NCBI GenBank assembly: GCA_002900995.3
Contig: CM035307.1
Coordinates: 1,612,001 to 1,676,000 of the forward strand
Direction of reading: 5' to 3'
DNA from: Ganoderma boninense
Lineage: Eukaryota > Basidiomycota > Agaricomycetes > Polyporales > Polyporaceae
Length of the DNA stretch: 64,000 bases
In this document: positions 35,807 through 48,100 of the stretch, piece after piece
Layout of the letters: each line of letters begins with the position of its first letter
How positions within the stretch are numbered: the stretch's first letter is position 1
The notes under the pieces: model-generated
Databases searched by the model: none
Seen by the model: the letters and a program-made list of their open reading frames with translations, nothing else
What the model was told of the DNA's origin: nothing
Translations under genes and position numbers: made by a program

Positions 35807-36771
35807 CTATGCATCAACAGCCATGGCCACAGCGGACGCGAGGTCGGTAGATTTCGTGTCGGAGCCCAAGACTTCCTTCCCTTGCCAGAACTTCGGCAAC
35901 TGGTCCCCAGGAACGAACAATCGCTCGACCCCGTCCTCTGTGATCACGCACATGCGGATGACGCCTCCAGACGAACCGTCTCGGGACATCGCCAGTGCCA
36001 GTGCTGCAGATCCAGTCAGCATCGTGACTTACAGTCCCGAAAGTAGGGCGTGAGGACAACCACGTACTGTTCTTGACGAACTCGACCGTCTGATCACGAT
36101 CCCAACCCTCTTTGTACGTCGCATCGCAGTAACCGTACACGTACGTTGAGCCGGAGCCGCCGATCGCCCACGGCTGCTTGAAGAGACCGCCACCAAGCGG
36201 GATGTTGTATACACTGGGGCCGACCTCCTTGTCCCAGCCTGCGACGATGATACCGGCGGAGAGGGCGTCTTTATTGTCATAACAAAACTTCTGGAAGATG
36301 GTCGCGGCGGTGTGTACGGGCGGGGGCGAGCCGCTCATTTGTCTGTCGGAGAGACGGCATGTGCATGCCCTGCAATCAGACTACGCTGCATCGATGGAGC
36401 AAAAGTAGACGTACGTGTGGAGTTGGAGGTGGTAGTGTACGAAGGTCCGCAATGGCCTGCGTATCCGCCGCGGACCCTGACCGACAACAGTAGATGCGGT
36501 CATGGACATGTGTGAGTTTGTCCGTTACACGGTTCGCCTGATCATGGTCAGCGAAGAGGTATTCTACGCAAGAGAAAGACCATACAATGTAGCTGCCCGT
36601 GGTTGTGCGAGAGTCGGCGCCGACCACGACGCCATTCTTGAACTGGACGGCCATGATCGAGGTCTACCCCAAGACTAAGAATCAGTTTATCATGTCCACC
36701 CTTGGCTGCATGAAACGTACGCCGAGGTTGACCTCGCCGGACTTGAGGCGTGAGATATCAACTGTCTGCAT
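35807..36771 (-). CDS. PRE3: 20S proteasome subunit beta1 (PRE3, caspase-like)
   Basis: Exon 1 (36721-36771) encodes exactly the 17-residue propeptide ending in Gly. Exon 2 starts with the Thr codon of the mature enzyme ([19 protein letters not shown]). Thr1, Asp17 (GADSR) and Lys33 (TDKL) of the N-terminal nucleophile hydrolase are all present. Then come [36 protein letters not shown] and [13 protein letters not shown]. Beta1 gives the caspase-like cut after acidic residues. One extra base near 36442-36446, just after QAIAD, breaks the frame before the expected VHYHLQLHT. Everything downstream is intact. Divergent from RPN12 with 211 bp between start codons. Confidence 0.9.
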
Positions 36772-36982
36772 GGTATTGTCGTCGCAGTTGGGGATGCAGG
36801 GAAATGAGGGTGTATAGAGAGAGGGTAGGAGCGCAAGCATGAAACCCGCGAGTGGCTGAAGGGGTGACGCGTCCGACGCGCGTCGTGGGCGCTTCGCTAC
36901 ATCCTCTCGTCTCTCTCCACCTCCCTCGACCCGAGGCCTTCTCCAACGTTCTTCGACACACATAGCGCTCGCTTTGGTCAAT
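36772..36982. promoter_or_regulatory. Bidirectional PRE3/RPN12 promoter
   Basis: This 211-bp region separates two divergent proteasome genes. It contains ACGCGT at 36867-36872 and the palindrome ACGCGCGT at 36876-36883, near the middle. I see no yeast-type PACE element (GGTGGCAAA), as expected if an Rpn4 circuit is absent. No TATA box is evident. Confidence 0.5.
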
Positions 36983-38109
36983 ATGGCACCCCCGCAAGTA
37001 GTGCAGCTGTACAAAGAGATCCAGAAGGTTTTCGTTTCTGGAAACTTGCAGCAGACTGGAGTTCTGCTCACGAGGCTGAAGGTACGCAACGGTGGTACGT
37101 TCCTCCTCATCCATGGCATATTGCTCACATCTTGGAGTTGCATCCAGATCGGCCTCACCGAAGCGGGACTTCTGGTACCCTTTGGTAACCCAGATCTACA
37201 CGACCTTGTCCTTGCCCGTAAGTGGCAGCGGCATACACCCAAGGACGGTCGAGTACTCATGGAACGCATCGTCCTTGGGCCACACAGGCGACATCCTCGA
37301 AGTCGGCGCGTTCTGGAGCATCCGGACAAAGGACATCCCTTCGTTTGACCGCTACTTCTCACAATTGCAAGCCTTCTACAACGACTACAGGTTCGTCCAT
37401 CGCAACTCTCGTGCCGGCCATCCACTCAATGCCACTGTCATTGCTGCAGCGCTGTCCTTCCCCCATCACCCCGCGAATACCCTCTGCGTGGCTTGAACCT
37501 CATCCGACTCCTTACACAGAACCGCATTGCCGACTTCCACACCACGCTCGAATCTCTCCCCCTTCCCGCCGACTCGCTAACCGCAAATCCCTACATCGCG
37601 CACCCGATCAACCTCGAGCAATGGCTTATGGAGGGCAGCTACAGCAAGGTCTGGAATGCGCGAGAAGAGGCACCAACAGAGGAATACAAGTTCTTCGTTG
37701 ACAGTCTCATGGGCACTATCCGGTATGTTAACCTTCATCGGTAGTTGTCGGCTGTGGCGTACTCATGTATGCGCTCCATTGTCATGTTTCTTGTGTGTAG
37801 GAACGAGATCGCGAGCTGCGAAGAGGCAGCATATGACAGCTTACCATTGAAAGACGCAGCTACCCTGCTATTCTTCAAGAGCCAGAGTGAGCTGCTTTCT
37901 TTCGCGCAACAGGTACGTGTTCATCTCCGATCGCAGCTGGATGAATGTGACGCTTACCAACTGGTGCTTTACAGCGGGGATGGCAAGTAGATCTCACAGC
38001 AGGATACATCTCGTTTGCGAAGAAGACAGAGGAAAAGGTGGAAATACCGAAGGAGAAATTGATTTCCGCGAACTTGCAGTACGCGCGCGAACTCGAGCAG
38101 ATTGTATAG
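36983..38109 (+). CDS. RPN12: 26S proteasome regulatory subunit Rpn12 (PSMD8)
   Basis: Seven exons from the ATG at 36983 to TAG at 38107-38109. The conserved order is visible: [10 protein letters not shown] at the start, [70 protein letters not shown], then the PCI-domain end SFAQQRGWQVD with a C-terminal helix ([14 protein letters not shown]). Rpn12 is a lid subunit of the 19S particle; its incorporation joins the lid to the base. Introns are normal and no frame break is seen, unlike in the neighbouring proteasome genes. Convergent with PRE10, 171 bp apart. Confidence 0.93.
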
Positions 38110-38280
38110 ATCACATTGGTTGCTGTATCGGCTTTCGGACAACTTGCCTCTTTGTTGTGTTGTTATTCTGAACTCAGCATTTCCCGAGACGGGCATATGT
38201 TGATGTTGTACACAAGGTCGTCAAGTCGTTGATGCGTCCATATAGATTACAATGAAAGGTATGCCCACACGCAACTACAC

Positions 38281-39356
38281 CTACTCGAAGTTCTCCAAAG
38301 CCTCCTTCGCCTTCCGCGATGCCTCGTCGAAGAGGTCTTTAGGGAACTGGTTGATGAATGCCGTTCGTCTCGTCGCCTACCCAGGACATCTCGAGCTCGA
38401 AGTCTTTCTCCTTCGCATCGTCATGTACCAGGTAAATGCTGATTTGTGTTAGCCTGATGAGTGGCGAGAGCCGGAGAAAATGACGTACATTCGTGCAGCT
38501 TCCGTGACTGCTTCCTTCATCGTCATTTCTGAGAATTTAAGTTTCTCAAGCTCAGTCTTGGCGAGTTGGCGGCCCTTCCCAACAGCAGCGCCGCGGTAGC
38601 CCTATAACGCATACTGTCAGTCGTCTTGAAGTCCAGTCAAATGACGGAATCATACATAGGACACGCCACTTGGCTCAACGACAAACAATGCAGGTCCGGT
38701 CTTATCAACAGCGCCGAGGATAGTGCTGCAACCGAAAGGCCGAACGGAGGAATAGAGGGTGTATGCTTGCACATAGAGACCTACGCGATCTACAACGTAC
38801 TGTCGAACAAACGATCAGCGGTCGGATTAACGTCTGCGTTCACAGTAAAACGTACTTGAAGCGTAGCAGGAGCACGGTAGTTCTCGCGGAAACTGGATGC
38901 TTCATCTCGTGCACGGTTAGAGAGATGTCTACCATCCGCAAGGTAACCCGCCGAGGCCTGAGATTTATCGAAGTCACTATTGAGCACAGGACGTCGTGAC
39001 GGGTGTGAACATACGAGACCGATGTGCTTGTCAATTGTTTGTATCCTCCTGTTCGCAGCCGGTACGAGGAGCTTTGAATGGATGAGCTTCTCTACACGGC
39101 GAGAACGACACCATCTTTCACACGAAGGCCGATAGCAGTCCTACAATGCAATAACAGTTAACGCGCGTAGAAGTGGTGTACACAAAGGAAAGCGTACCCA
39201 GAGTTCTCTACCGCCTTGTTCGCGTATTCCACCTGCGCGAGCATTAGAGGGCGCAAGAGATCTCAGTACGCGGACCTGGATCGTACCTGGAATATGCGGC
39301 CATCGGGCGAGTAAGGTACTGGCGGACAAGTCGTATCCCGTTCCGATGGAGGTCAT
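38281..39356 (-). CDS. PRE10: 20S proteasome subunit alpha7 (PRE10), with frame lesions
   Basis: The start [13 protein letters not shown] and the later [19 protein letters not shown] are the alpha-type N-terminal signature. [44 protein letters not shown] ([13 protein letters not shown] here) and the typical alpha7 end with FELEMSWVG follow, ending EALENFE. The frame is broken three times: one extra base near 39311-39320, two extra bases near 39092-39096 that create a TAG, and one extra base near 38341-38350. Alpha7 is essential in yeast, so an intact copy must exist if these are real. Assembly error or a decayed allele are both possible. Coordinates span the whole recognisable gene. 267 bp separate its start from the NUP88 gene. 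Confidence 0.8.
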
Positions 39357-39623
39357 GGCAACAAGAAAACTGATGGGCAACTGGAGAGGGCAAGCTGGAG
39401 AGGTACGATGAGAGGGACTGAAGAATCGAGAGCAAGCGAATGCGTATGCCACAGGACGCGCAACCCTCCTCGACGCGTGCGCGTGGGAATCACTTGCCTA
39501 GCCGAGACAGGCGCGTCTGGGCGTCAACTGATCGCGTTCCCTGTCACGGTCGCGTTCTTGAACCCAGGCTGCTGCTGCCGAGTGCCTGCTCTCCGTCTTG
39601 TCTTCTCCGTGCCGCGTCTCACC

Positions 39624-42600
39624 ATGAGCTCTGAACAGGACTGGGACGAACTTCTGCGGAATCATCCTATCTTCTCCCTCCCCAAGAATGGCGCTGGTTC
39701 CAGAAGGGTGGAGGTGGACCTCAACCTCTCTCTCAGCTCGCTCCCTGACTTCGTCGACCTGGACCCGGTTGAAGACAGAGCTACGCCTTGTGGCCGCAGA
39801 CAGGCTATTGTGGTTAAGGATGCGGATCTCATCGCGGCGGTTGGAGCAGAGATTCGCATAACCTCGCTCGGGGATTCAAAAGGGGCGAGGAACACGTCTC
39901 AGAAAACGTTCAAAGTATGTGTTGCGGCGAACATCCCATGGAGTGCACTATTGAACCTAACAGGGCCATGTAGATCTTGCATACCCCCTCGTGCAATTTG
40001 AAATCCATCAGATTGCATTGAACCCGAACGGAAGACTCCTCGCAATCGCAGGAGCCTTCCAGGTCGCGGTTGTCGTTCTTCCTCGCACCGGTTACAACAA
40101 ACTCGTCACCGCAACAGTCGAGTGCAAGTGAGCTTTCATTGTTATAGTCGAGCATCCATGGACTTACAGCAGCAGGTCCTTCCAGGTGGGACAGTTCCAC
40201 CACGCCACAGAGACCTCCGCACCAGTTGCCAAGATTGACTGGCATCCGTGGGGCCAAGGCGGATCTACTTTACTGGTTCTGACAACTGATGGTAAACTGC
40301 GGTCAGCCTCACCTTTCCTTTCCACAAGAGTTTCCTTTACTCAAATAGTTATAGGGAATATGACATCTCAGAGGATGCGGACGAACCGCAACAAACCTTG
40401 TCCTTCGTCTCAGAAAAGAAGAAGGGTAGCTCATTTCTTGCTGATGACGGTGGCGAGCGTGAGGCGATCTCTTTCGCGCTTGGCAAAGGCCGAGCAGATT
40501 GGGGACCTCTCACTGTCTATGCGGTCATGCGAAGCGGGGACATCTATGCGATATCACCTTATATGCCGAAGAACGCGTGAGCAAAATTGTTTTTCACCCT
40601 TCTACATGCGGTTCACGCCATTGTTATAGATCAATGCCGTCATCGTACGTGCACGCGCTTGAATGCTACGTTTCTGCCAAGCAGGAATTCCTTTCCACCT
40701 CAACCACAGGAAAATCATCATCTCCAGATGGCCTCACCACCCTTTACGACTATCAAAGAAAATACGTCAGTGCGTTGTTGAAGCAGCTTCCTCCCGGTAC
40801 CGCATGGCCTGCCACGGCACGCTTAGTTTCAATACACCCTCCTACTACAATCAAGAACCCACGCGCTCGACAGGGTCCATTCCTGCTCCAGCCAGCGCCC
40901 CGAAATTTGGAAGGAAGTGAGGGTGGAGACGCCACGGACATTGTGTACTTGTCCTTTGGTGACGATGCTGCTGAAGAGAGCGAAGGCGAAACTGAACGTT
41001 TGGGGCTGGTCCTCGTGGCATTTCAGGATGGTAAAGTCGACGTGTACCTGGACGTCGAGAAAGTAGAAGCAAGGTGGGAGAATAAGCAGGTTGGTCTTTT
41101 CACGTTGCGGAGGTCACCTCTGTCTAACCACTTTGCTCAGCACCCTTCAACCGATCTCCCAATGCTGGCAGTTTACGAAAGCATCGACCTTGGCATTGTG
41201 TCTTCGCTTGAAGAAGTCCAGCTCACACATTGGTCAATCTCTCCTCGACCTTATTCAGGGGAACCACCCGTCTTTCTTGCTCGACCCCATTCACGACGAT
41301 AATCTCTACGTCTACCACGCGTTTGGAGTACATGCCTTGAACGTGGGAGCGTTACTCAAAAGTCTCGCGAGCGTACTGCGTGATAGTAACGATAGCGAAG
41401 CAAACAGTAGCTCGGGGATGGAAGTTGGTGTAGAGAGCGTGAAGAGTACCGATGTACAACCAGTATTATTGACGTTCTCGACAGAGCATAAGTTCGTCCA
41501 TCCTTAAACGCAAGCATGGACCATTCTTACTGATACATTTGCCCATAGATCGTCGACACCTGTGGTTGGCGTCGCGATTCCCAACGACGTTTACCTTACC
41601 TACAGCATCTTCGTTCTCACTTCATCCATGCGGATGTCTGTCTTCCCGTTAAACCTCCGTTCTGAAATTTCACTAGTCTCAGAATCCCCGCTCATCCATT
41701 CGGCCAAGCCCTCTGCAGTGGAACCTCCACAAGCTTCTGGATCCTCATTCAAAGCCTCTCAATCATCACCGTCACTATTTGGCTCCCCTGCTCCACCGAC
41801 AAAGCGTGAATCCTCTCTCGCATCCGGATCTGTCTCCGCGCCTACCCTCGCCCTACCCGCTCCCCCCGACATTCCACCCGCATACGCGTCCCTCCTCAGC
41901 GCACATCCATGGAAGACCCCCGACGCGATCGCGCGTCCCAACGGGCTCCCCAGCATCCCGCGCCTCTCCCTGCCCAACGGCTCCGCGCTCATCGACGACC
42001 ACGTCGAGCCCGAGACGCTGCGCTTCCTCGCGGCGACCGTCGAGAAGCTCTCCACACAAATCCACGAAATTGAGCTCGCGCACCGTGGGGCGGAGGCGCG
42101 GGCCGCGCTGCAGGTGCAGGAGTTCAAGCGCCAGCGCGACGCGTGCGCGAAGATGCTCGACACGGTGAAGGCGCTGGGCGGGCCAAGACAGCAGGCGGCG
42201 CAAGACCGTGTCGCGCAGGCGCGCGAGACGCAGAAGAAGCTGGTGGAGAGGCTTGAGAGGGTCCTGCAGAGCTTGATGGTGAAGGCGAGCCCGGAGCTGA
42301 GCGAGAGCGAGAGCAAGTGGTTCGAGGAGCTGAGGAGGATGAAGGCGGAGGTCATGGGCGCTGGGAAGTATGACGACCAAGCGCTGCTCGCGCGAACGAA
42401 GCTGGTAAGTGAGCCTGAGGTGTGTGAGGGGATGGAGGGCTGACGGGCTTTGTTTGCTTAGCTCCGGCGTGAGGTGGACAGGCTTCTTCCCCACTTGAAG
42501 GAGATGAAGGAGAAGGAGATGGCGCGGAGAGAGAACCGGGAGACGCTTGGGCTGTCACAGGCGTTCGAGCTGGGAAAGCGGTCGACAGAGGAGTACGTGT

Positions 42601-42773
42601 CACGCTCTTCTCCTGTTCTTACCCGCTGACGTATCGTGTACAGACGTGCTAGAATCAACCGGATGGAGACTGAGATCGCGAAGCTCGCGCAACGCATGGA
42701 TATCTCCATCGGGCGGCCGCCAACACAAGAGCAGACATCGCCAAAACCGGACGCCAAAAGCAAAGGCGATTGA
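39624..42773 (+). CDS. Nucleoporin Nup88/Nup82-type nuclear pore component
   Basis: The N-terminal half is a beta-propeller-like region. Recognisable blocks are DLAYPLVQFEIHQIALNPNG, APVAKIDWHPWG, LLVLTTDGKLREYD, WGPLTVYAVMRSGDIYAISP, and GNHPSFLLDPIHDD with YVYHAFGVHALNVG. A Ser/Pro-rich linker follows, and the last third is coiled coil (EPETLRFLAATVEKLSTQ, AQARETQKKLVERLERVL), as in Nup88/Nup82. These proteins sit on the cytoplasmic face of the pore and hold Nsp1/Nup62 and Nup159/Nup214, which direct mRNP export. Around 41230-41240 the frame moves by one base between GIVSSLEE and LLDLIQGNHP; an indel or missed splice is likely. About eight introns. Confidence 0.8.
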
Positions 42774-42864
42774 GTTATCTAGCTCGTTGTATTCATAGTG
42801 TTTCGCGTTTCTTACATCATCATAACATCAATGACAGCAGAGGGCAATGATACAAAGCGACGAG

Positions 42865-44800
42865 TCATTGAGGAATAGTATCTACACGAGAACACCGCAA
42901 CCAGGGTATTACGGACCGCCACCACACATCCCGGCTCTGCCAACTCCAGATCGTGGAGAATGTATATAGGCCCAGGATAGTAACCATGAGGACGACCACA
43001 AAAATTCCGAGGACCACCCATGGTGATACAGAGGCAATGGAGACACCTTGGAGTGTGTACGCGAGAGTTCCAGTGCCGAACGCGATGATGGACCATACCA
43101 GTAGAACAGGGGGGAGACTGAGTAGAATGGCGTGACCGGAGAGCCCGAACGCACTGTTACGTGCGTTGTGGAGGTACGTAAACTGTCCACAAGAATGTCA
43201 GTGTGTGTTATCTGGGCAAGCGGGGAGGTAATGGAACTCGCCGACGAGGGCATCTCGTTACTTCGCTGGTGTCTCCAGACGAAGAAAACACCAACCGTCA
43301 TGCTGCCGAGTGATGCAAATGCAGCAACTAGGGCTGCAGCTCGCGCAACGATCTCGATGTCATTAATAGTAAGTAGCCCTACGGTTGCCCTGCGACAGTG
43401 TCAGGGACAGCAACGACTCCGTTTGACAAACAGCAATACTTACGAGAGCAACACAGTGGCCTGTGAGTGTTATGTCCACATGTCAGCTTAGGGATAGAAT
43501 GGAGCCACAGTGCTTACAATCAGGATAAAGTCAGAATATTCCTGCACGAGCTGGCGCGTGTAGGACTCCCAGCTCTGCCGCAGACCAGCGAGGTGTCCTC
43601 TGAACTCGCTTGCTTTCTTGATGTGTGCCAGATAGGTCTGAGGAATGCCGAAGAATGGGCCGTGGATGATCACTTGTAGGAGCATCTTTGTCACGAAAGA
43701 TTCCTGCGGGGAGAACTCGGGGGGTCTGGAGAGAGCTTTGCGATATGAACGCATCTCGGTCCAAATAATCTGCCCATATCGTTGGCCGGTACGAAAGCTA
43801 TCTGTGGGGCGTGCCATTAGTTGAGAATTGATAATGTGCAATGTTGCCGGTCATACAAATGTCCGTTAGAATCCATCCCAAAAAGCTTATCGCGGAAGGT
43901 TGGGACTGGCCCATGTCCTCTGTCTAATGTTCAGTATCCAATATGCACATACAAAGGTCCTGTATCGGACTCACCTTTATCACGGTACAGGACCTCGAGC
44001 AATTGTTCGCATTCAGTCTTCGAGAATGGACCAACACTTCGAGAGCCGTTAATAAGGTGGTCTATAGAAAGGTCCGGGTGAGCGTGGAGCTTCGTCAAAC
44101 GTCGAACCACAAGGTTCATAGCTGCACCATGGTAGTACGACCGGAGGGCATCTATAGCCTCGCGGTAACCCTCCTCTGAACACGGGTGATGAGATGGATG
44201 ATTCTTCATGAAGTTCCAATAAAGTCGCCGAAACCGTAGTACTGAGAGCAATATCATCAATCTGGCAGTAAGTTAGGGCTTCCGACAGCCCACTCACAAT
44301 TGTCTGCAGATACGTTTCTGAGCATGCTTCCATTCAGCCTCGAAATATCATAACCGGCGACGCATTGCTTGTGGTTGACGAAGAGGCAGGTCGATGCGTC
44401 GACGCCGTAGGCCATGCATGCCTCCATGCCTTCAGGAAGGGCCTGGGAGACATACTTGAGGCAAAACTCCTGGGCCTTGGTGAGATTGACAGGAATGCGA
44501 ATGTCTTCGTCCACCGCCAACCTGCATCGAATGTTGCGGAAGTAGACGGATCCGCGGGGGTGGGTATACATCTGCCATCCTTCTGGGGCTTGATTTCGAA
44601 GTGAGGAGAAAGTCACGTATGCATCGTCGTCATGGCTGGTAAGACGGTGAATGACGACTTCAAGTCAGCAGAGACGGAGCAACGCACTCAACGTTTGGAC
44701 CGCCATCGACTGGAACGTCTTTCGGGGCTTCTGGTACTGCTGTTATCTGTCCATGAGTTGCGAGAGTTGGAATTTCATGAGGAGTAGGTGGACCAGTCAT
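42865..44800 (-). CDS. WW-like domain protein with four C-terminal membrane spans
   Basis: The ATG at 44800 starts a short Pro-rich exon, joined through a GTGCGT donor to DDDAYVTF and the WW-like segment APEGWQMYTHPRGSVYFRN. The second Trp of a classical WW domain is not evident. The middle region has RLYWNFMKNHPSHHP and GPFSKTECEQLLEVL; another conserved block is FGIPQTYLAHIKKASEF. Four hydrophobic spans follow from about 43500 to 42920, ending in SWQSRDVWWRS and a short cytosolic tail. I associate this architecture with agaricomycete-specific proteins of unknown function. It probably lies in an internal membrane. Divergent from the CSC1-like gene. Confidence 0.7.
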
Positions 44801-45142
44801 CAAGGCCGGATGGTGTTAAGCGTAGCCTGGGCCTGAGACTGTTTATGAAATTGCAAAGGCCCTACTTAATGAGCCGACCTGGAATTGAATATTGAATGTC
44901 CAGGACTGCAGTGCACCGTGACCGAGGTCCGAAGGATCTGCATCACTGCCACCGCACCTTGTGGGCGTCTAAGAGGACGCGTCTCTCACGTGGCTCGCGA
45001 CTGGGAGCGCCCAGCGCGTCGTGTGAGAGGCGCTTTCGCTGCTTCTAGCGACCACCATCCAGCCCCACCCTCGCAGACGACCCCGACTCCCGGATGCCCT
45101 TCTACCGCCCCACATAGCATCCTCCAGCGTTGATACCACGAC
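44801..45142. other. Divergent intergenic region, WW protein and CSC1-like genes
   Basis: This 342-bp region carries both 5' flanks. The part near 45000 is GC-rich. No clear TATA box. Confidence 0.4.
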
Positions 45143-48100
45143 ATGCTATCATTCGTGAATTCAGGCCTTCAACTCCTCGCCACGGCTTTTGCTGATCCCA
45201 CAAACCCCGGCCACGGCGATCCTGGTCCGCCTCCCGGCTCCCCACCAAGAAGTGTGTCAAAACCCTCATATGTTCTATACGAATGCTGATTCTCTCTCTA
45301 GTGAGGTACGATGGCCCTTGGTTTGCAACACAACTCATCCTTTCCGCGACTATCGGCTTCCTCTCCTTTCTCGTCTTCTCCTACTGTCGCACCAAATGGC
45401 CGCTCCTCTTCGCCCCTCGCACAAAGCTCAAAGGTGTGTCCTCATATATGCCGCGGTATCCATACACAAACCAATCTTTGCTCCAGGATTCTCTCCACAT
45501 GAAGCCCATGCCAAACAGGCCTTCTTCGGCTGGATCCTTCCTACCATCCGAATCTCTGAGTTCACCGTTCTCCAGATCGTCGGTCTGGACGCCGCTGTGG
45601 TGCGTGGACGAACCACTATGTCATGTCCGGACTCTGTCCTGATATCTCGTTCGTCGCCATAGCTTCTCAGTTTCTTCAAGATGTCATTTTGGCTATTCTC
45701 GTCCTGCTCAGTCCTTGCAGCAGTCATTCTCATGCCTATTAATCTCAAGGTGAGTTTCGCGATTATCGCGCGACTATCGTGACCGTAACTCAGCATTCAG
45801 AACAACATTGACATCGGTGATGGACGAGAAGATGCCCCCCTGCCCATGCCCAACACGACCACTTTCTACGATGACCCTACCACTACTGATCCCACTCTAC
45901 CCCGAACAACATGGGATAATTGGTTCGACCTGATCAGCGACGCCAGCTCTTACTTGTCTGTCCACCTTCTGTTCACCTATCTGTTCACCATTCTGGCTCT
46001 AAGAGCCATCTACAAGAACTTCAAGAGATTCATCCGGTCTCGCCAACTGTTCTCTCTGGAGCTTGTGCACTCTGTCCCCGCAAGAACAGTCATGGTCACC
46101 CATCTTCCGGCACATCTGCAATCTGAGCCCGCTCTTGCGGAATATTTCGAACAGATGGACCTAGCTGTCGAAAGCGTCAACATCTGCAGGGAAGTTGGCT
46201 CCCTGAGGAACCTGCTAGATGTCCGCACGGAAGCGTTACTCAAGCTTGAGTCTGCCTGGGTCGACTACCTCGGAAATCCCAGCGTTGTCGCCCCAAGCAC
46301 TTCTATCCGGTACCCTTTGGTTGACATCGACGATGCAGCGTCCATAGAAAGCCAGCCGGAGCAGCTCGTCCTACCAAATCGCAGGCGGCCGACTTTGCGC
46401 CCCGGATGGTTCTCACGGAAAGTGGATGCTATTGAGTACTACGAGGACAAGTTCCGGGAGGCCGATGAACTGGTAAAGAAGCGGAGACGTACCGGTCGTT
46501 TTAAGCCCACTCATGTGGCCTTTGTCACCTTCGAGAAAATGTCGAGTGCAGTATGTGGCCATCTCGTTCCTTTCATCACACTCATTGAAACCATTTTGAT
46601 CATCTCTATAGCAAATCGCTGCACAAGCCGTTCATGCTCCGTATGCGATGCAATGCCTGACCCACCTTGCTCCTGAACCTCGGGACGTTGTGTGGACCGC
46701 CATATCGCACTCGCCGTTGAACGCACTCGTGCGCGAATGGCTTGTCATGGGTGCTATGATCGTACTGCAGTTCTTCTGGTTCATCCCCATCACTGCGCTT
46801 GCTAGTCTACTCTCTCCCGAGGAGATTAGGAAGACCATACCGTGGCTTGCGAACTTAATGGACCGCAACGAGCAGATCGGGGCGCTTGTACAGACTTTGT
46901 CATCTTTGGGTATGGTGATGCTGAACGCGACGCTGCCGTTCCTACTGGAGGGTATGCATTTCACGTTCCTTGATGATAGCACATTCATCGAGTAACCATC
47001 TCGCTTATAGGTTTAACTTACATCCAGGCCCTACCCGCTAGGAGTTGGATTGAATACTCGGTCATGAAAAAGTGAGTTCTCCTTGAAATGGAGTGTCATT
47101 ATCAATAGCCGATGTTCCTTCATTTCAGATACTTCCTCTTCCTACTGGTGAACGTCGTCTTCATCTTCCTGGTTGCTAGTACATACTGGCAGCTTGTGCG
47201 AGACCTGGCGCAGTCACCTTCAAAGGGTCTCGAGAAGTTAGCACAAGCTCTTAATGCGGGCAATGCGAGACACTTCTTCGTTTCATACGTGATCCTGCAA
47301 GGTGACACCGCTCCCTTTGAATTCAATAGGTTACATCGAGCTAAACGTTGAGAATAGGTTTCGGTCTCATGCCACTACAATTGCTTAACCTGGGGATCAT
47401 TATACCTCGATTTTTCTTCCGTCTGCTTGTCACCCGGACGCCACGAGGTAAGCGATATTGACAAGGAGAATTCCGAGGCTAACCTGCTCCTTAGACTTTG
47501 CCGAGCTTAACGCCCCACCCATGATCAACTACGGAATTGTCTATCCTCAAGCTATCCTTGTTTTCGTCATCACTCTTCTCTACAGTGTCATTCAACCCCT
47601 TATTCTGGTCTTCGGAGCCGTTTACTTCGGCGTGGCGTACGTCGTGTACAAATACAAACTTCTCTTTGGTAAGAGCGAACCCTTTCGTCATGGGTGTGGT
47701 ACGGTTTTAACTTTCCTCGCCTCTAGTCTTCTACAAACCGTACGAGTCTCAAGGCCAGGCTTGGCCAATCACCTTCGTCCGCCTTATTTGGGGTGTCATC
47801 ATCTTTATCGTCTTCATGAGCGGCATGTTCATCGTGAAGAAGTCGTTTGTCTTAGCCACACTTCTTGCGCCTCTCCTCGCCGGCACCTTGCTCTGGTGGT
47901 ACTACACCGACAAGCAGTTCCGGCCGCTGAGCAAGTTTGTCAGCCTAGGCTCCGTGTACGAAGTGGAACGTGGTGAAGAGAGCGCGGACGTTGTAAGGCT
48001 CCGCACGGGTCATCCTGTGACGTGGTCGCAAAGGTATGTGGGACGTTGGAGATCCCATTGTGTTTGACATTGACGGGCGGTCCGTCATCAGCAACTTAAA

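Noticed and set aside
36772..36982. PACE/Rpn4 site in the proteasome promoter
   Set aside because: No GGTGGCAAA or close variant was found on either strand.
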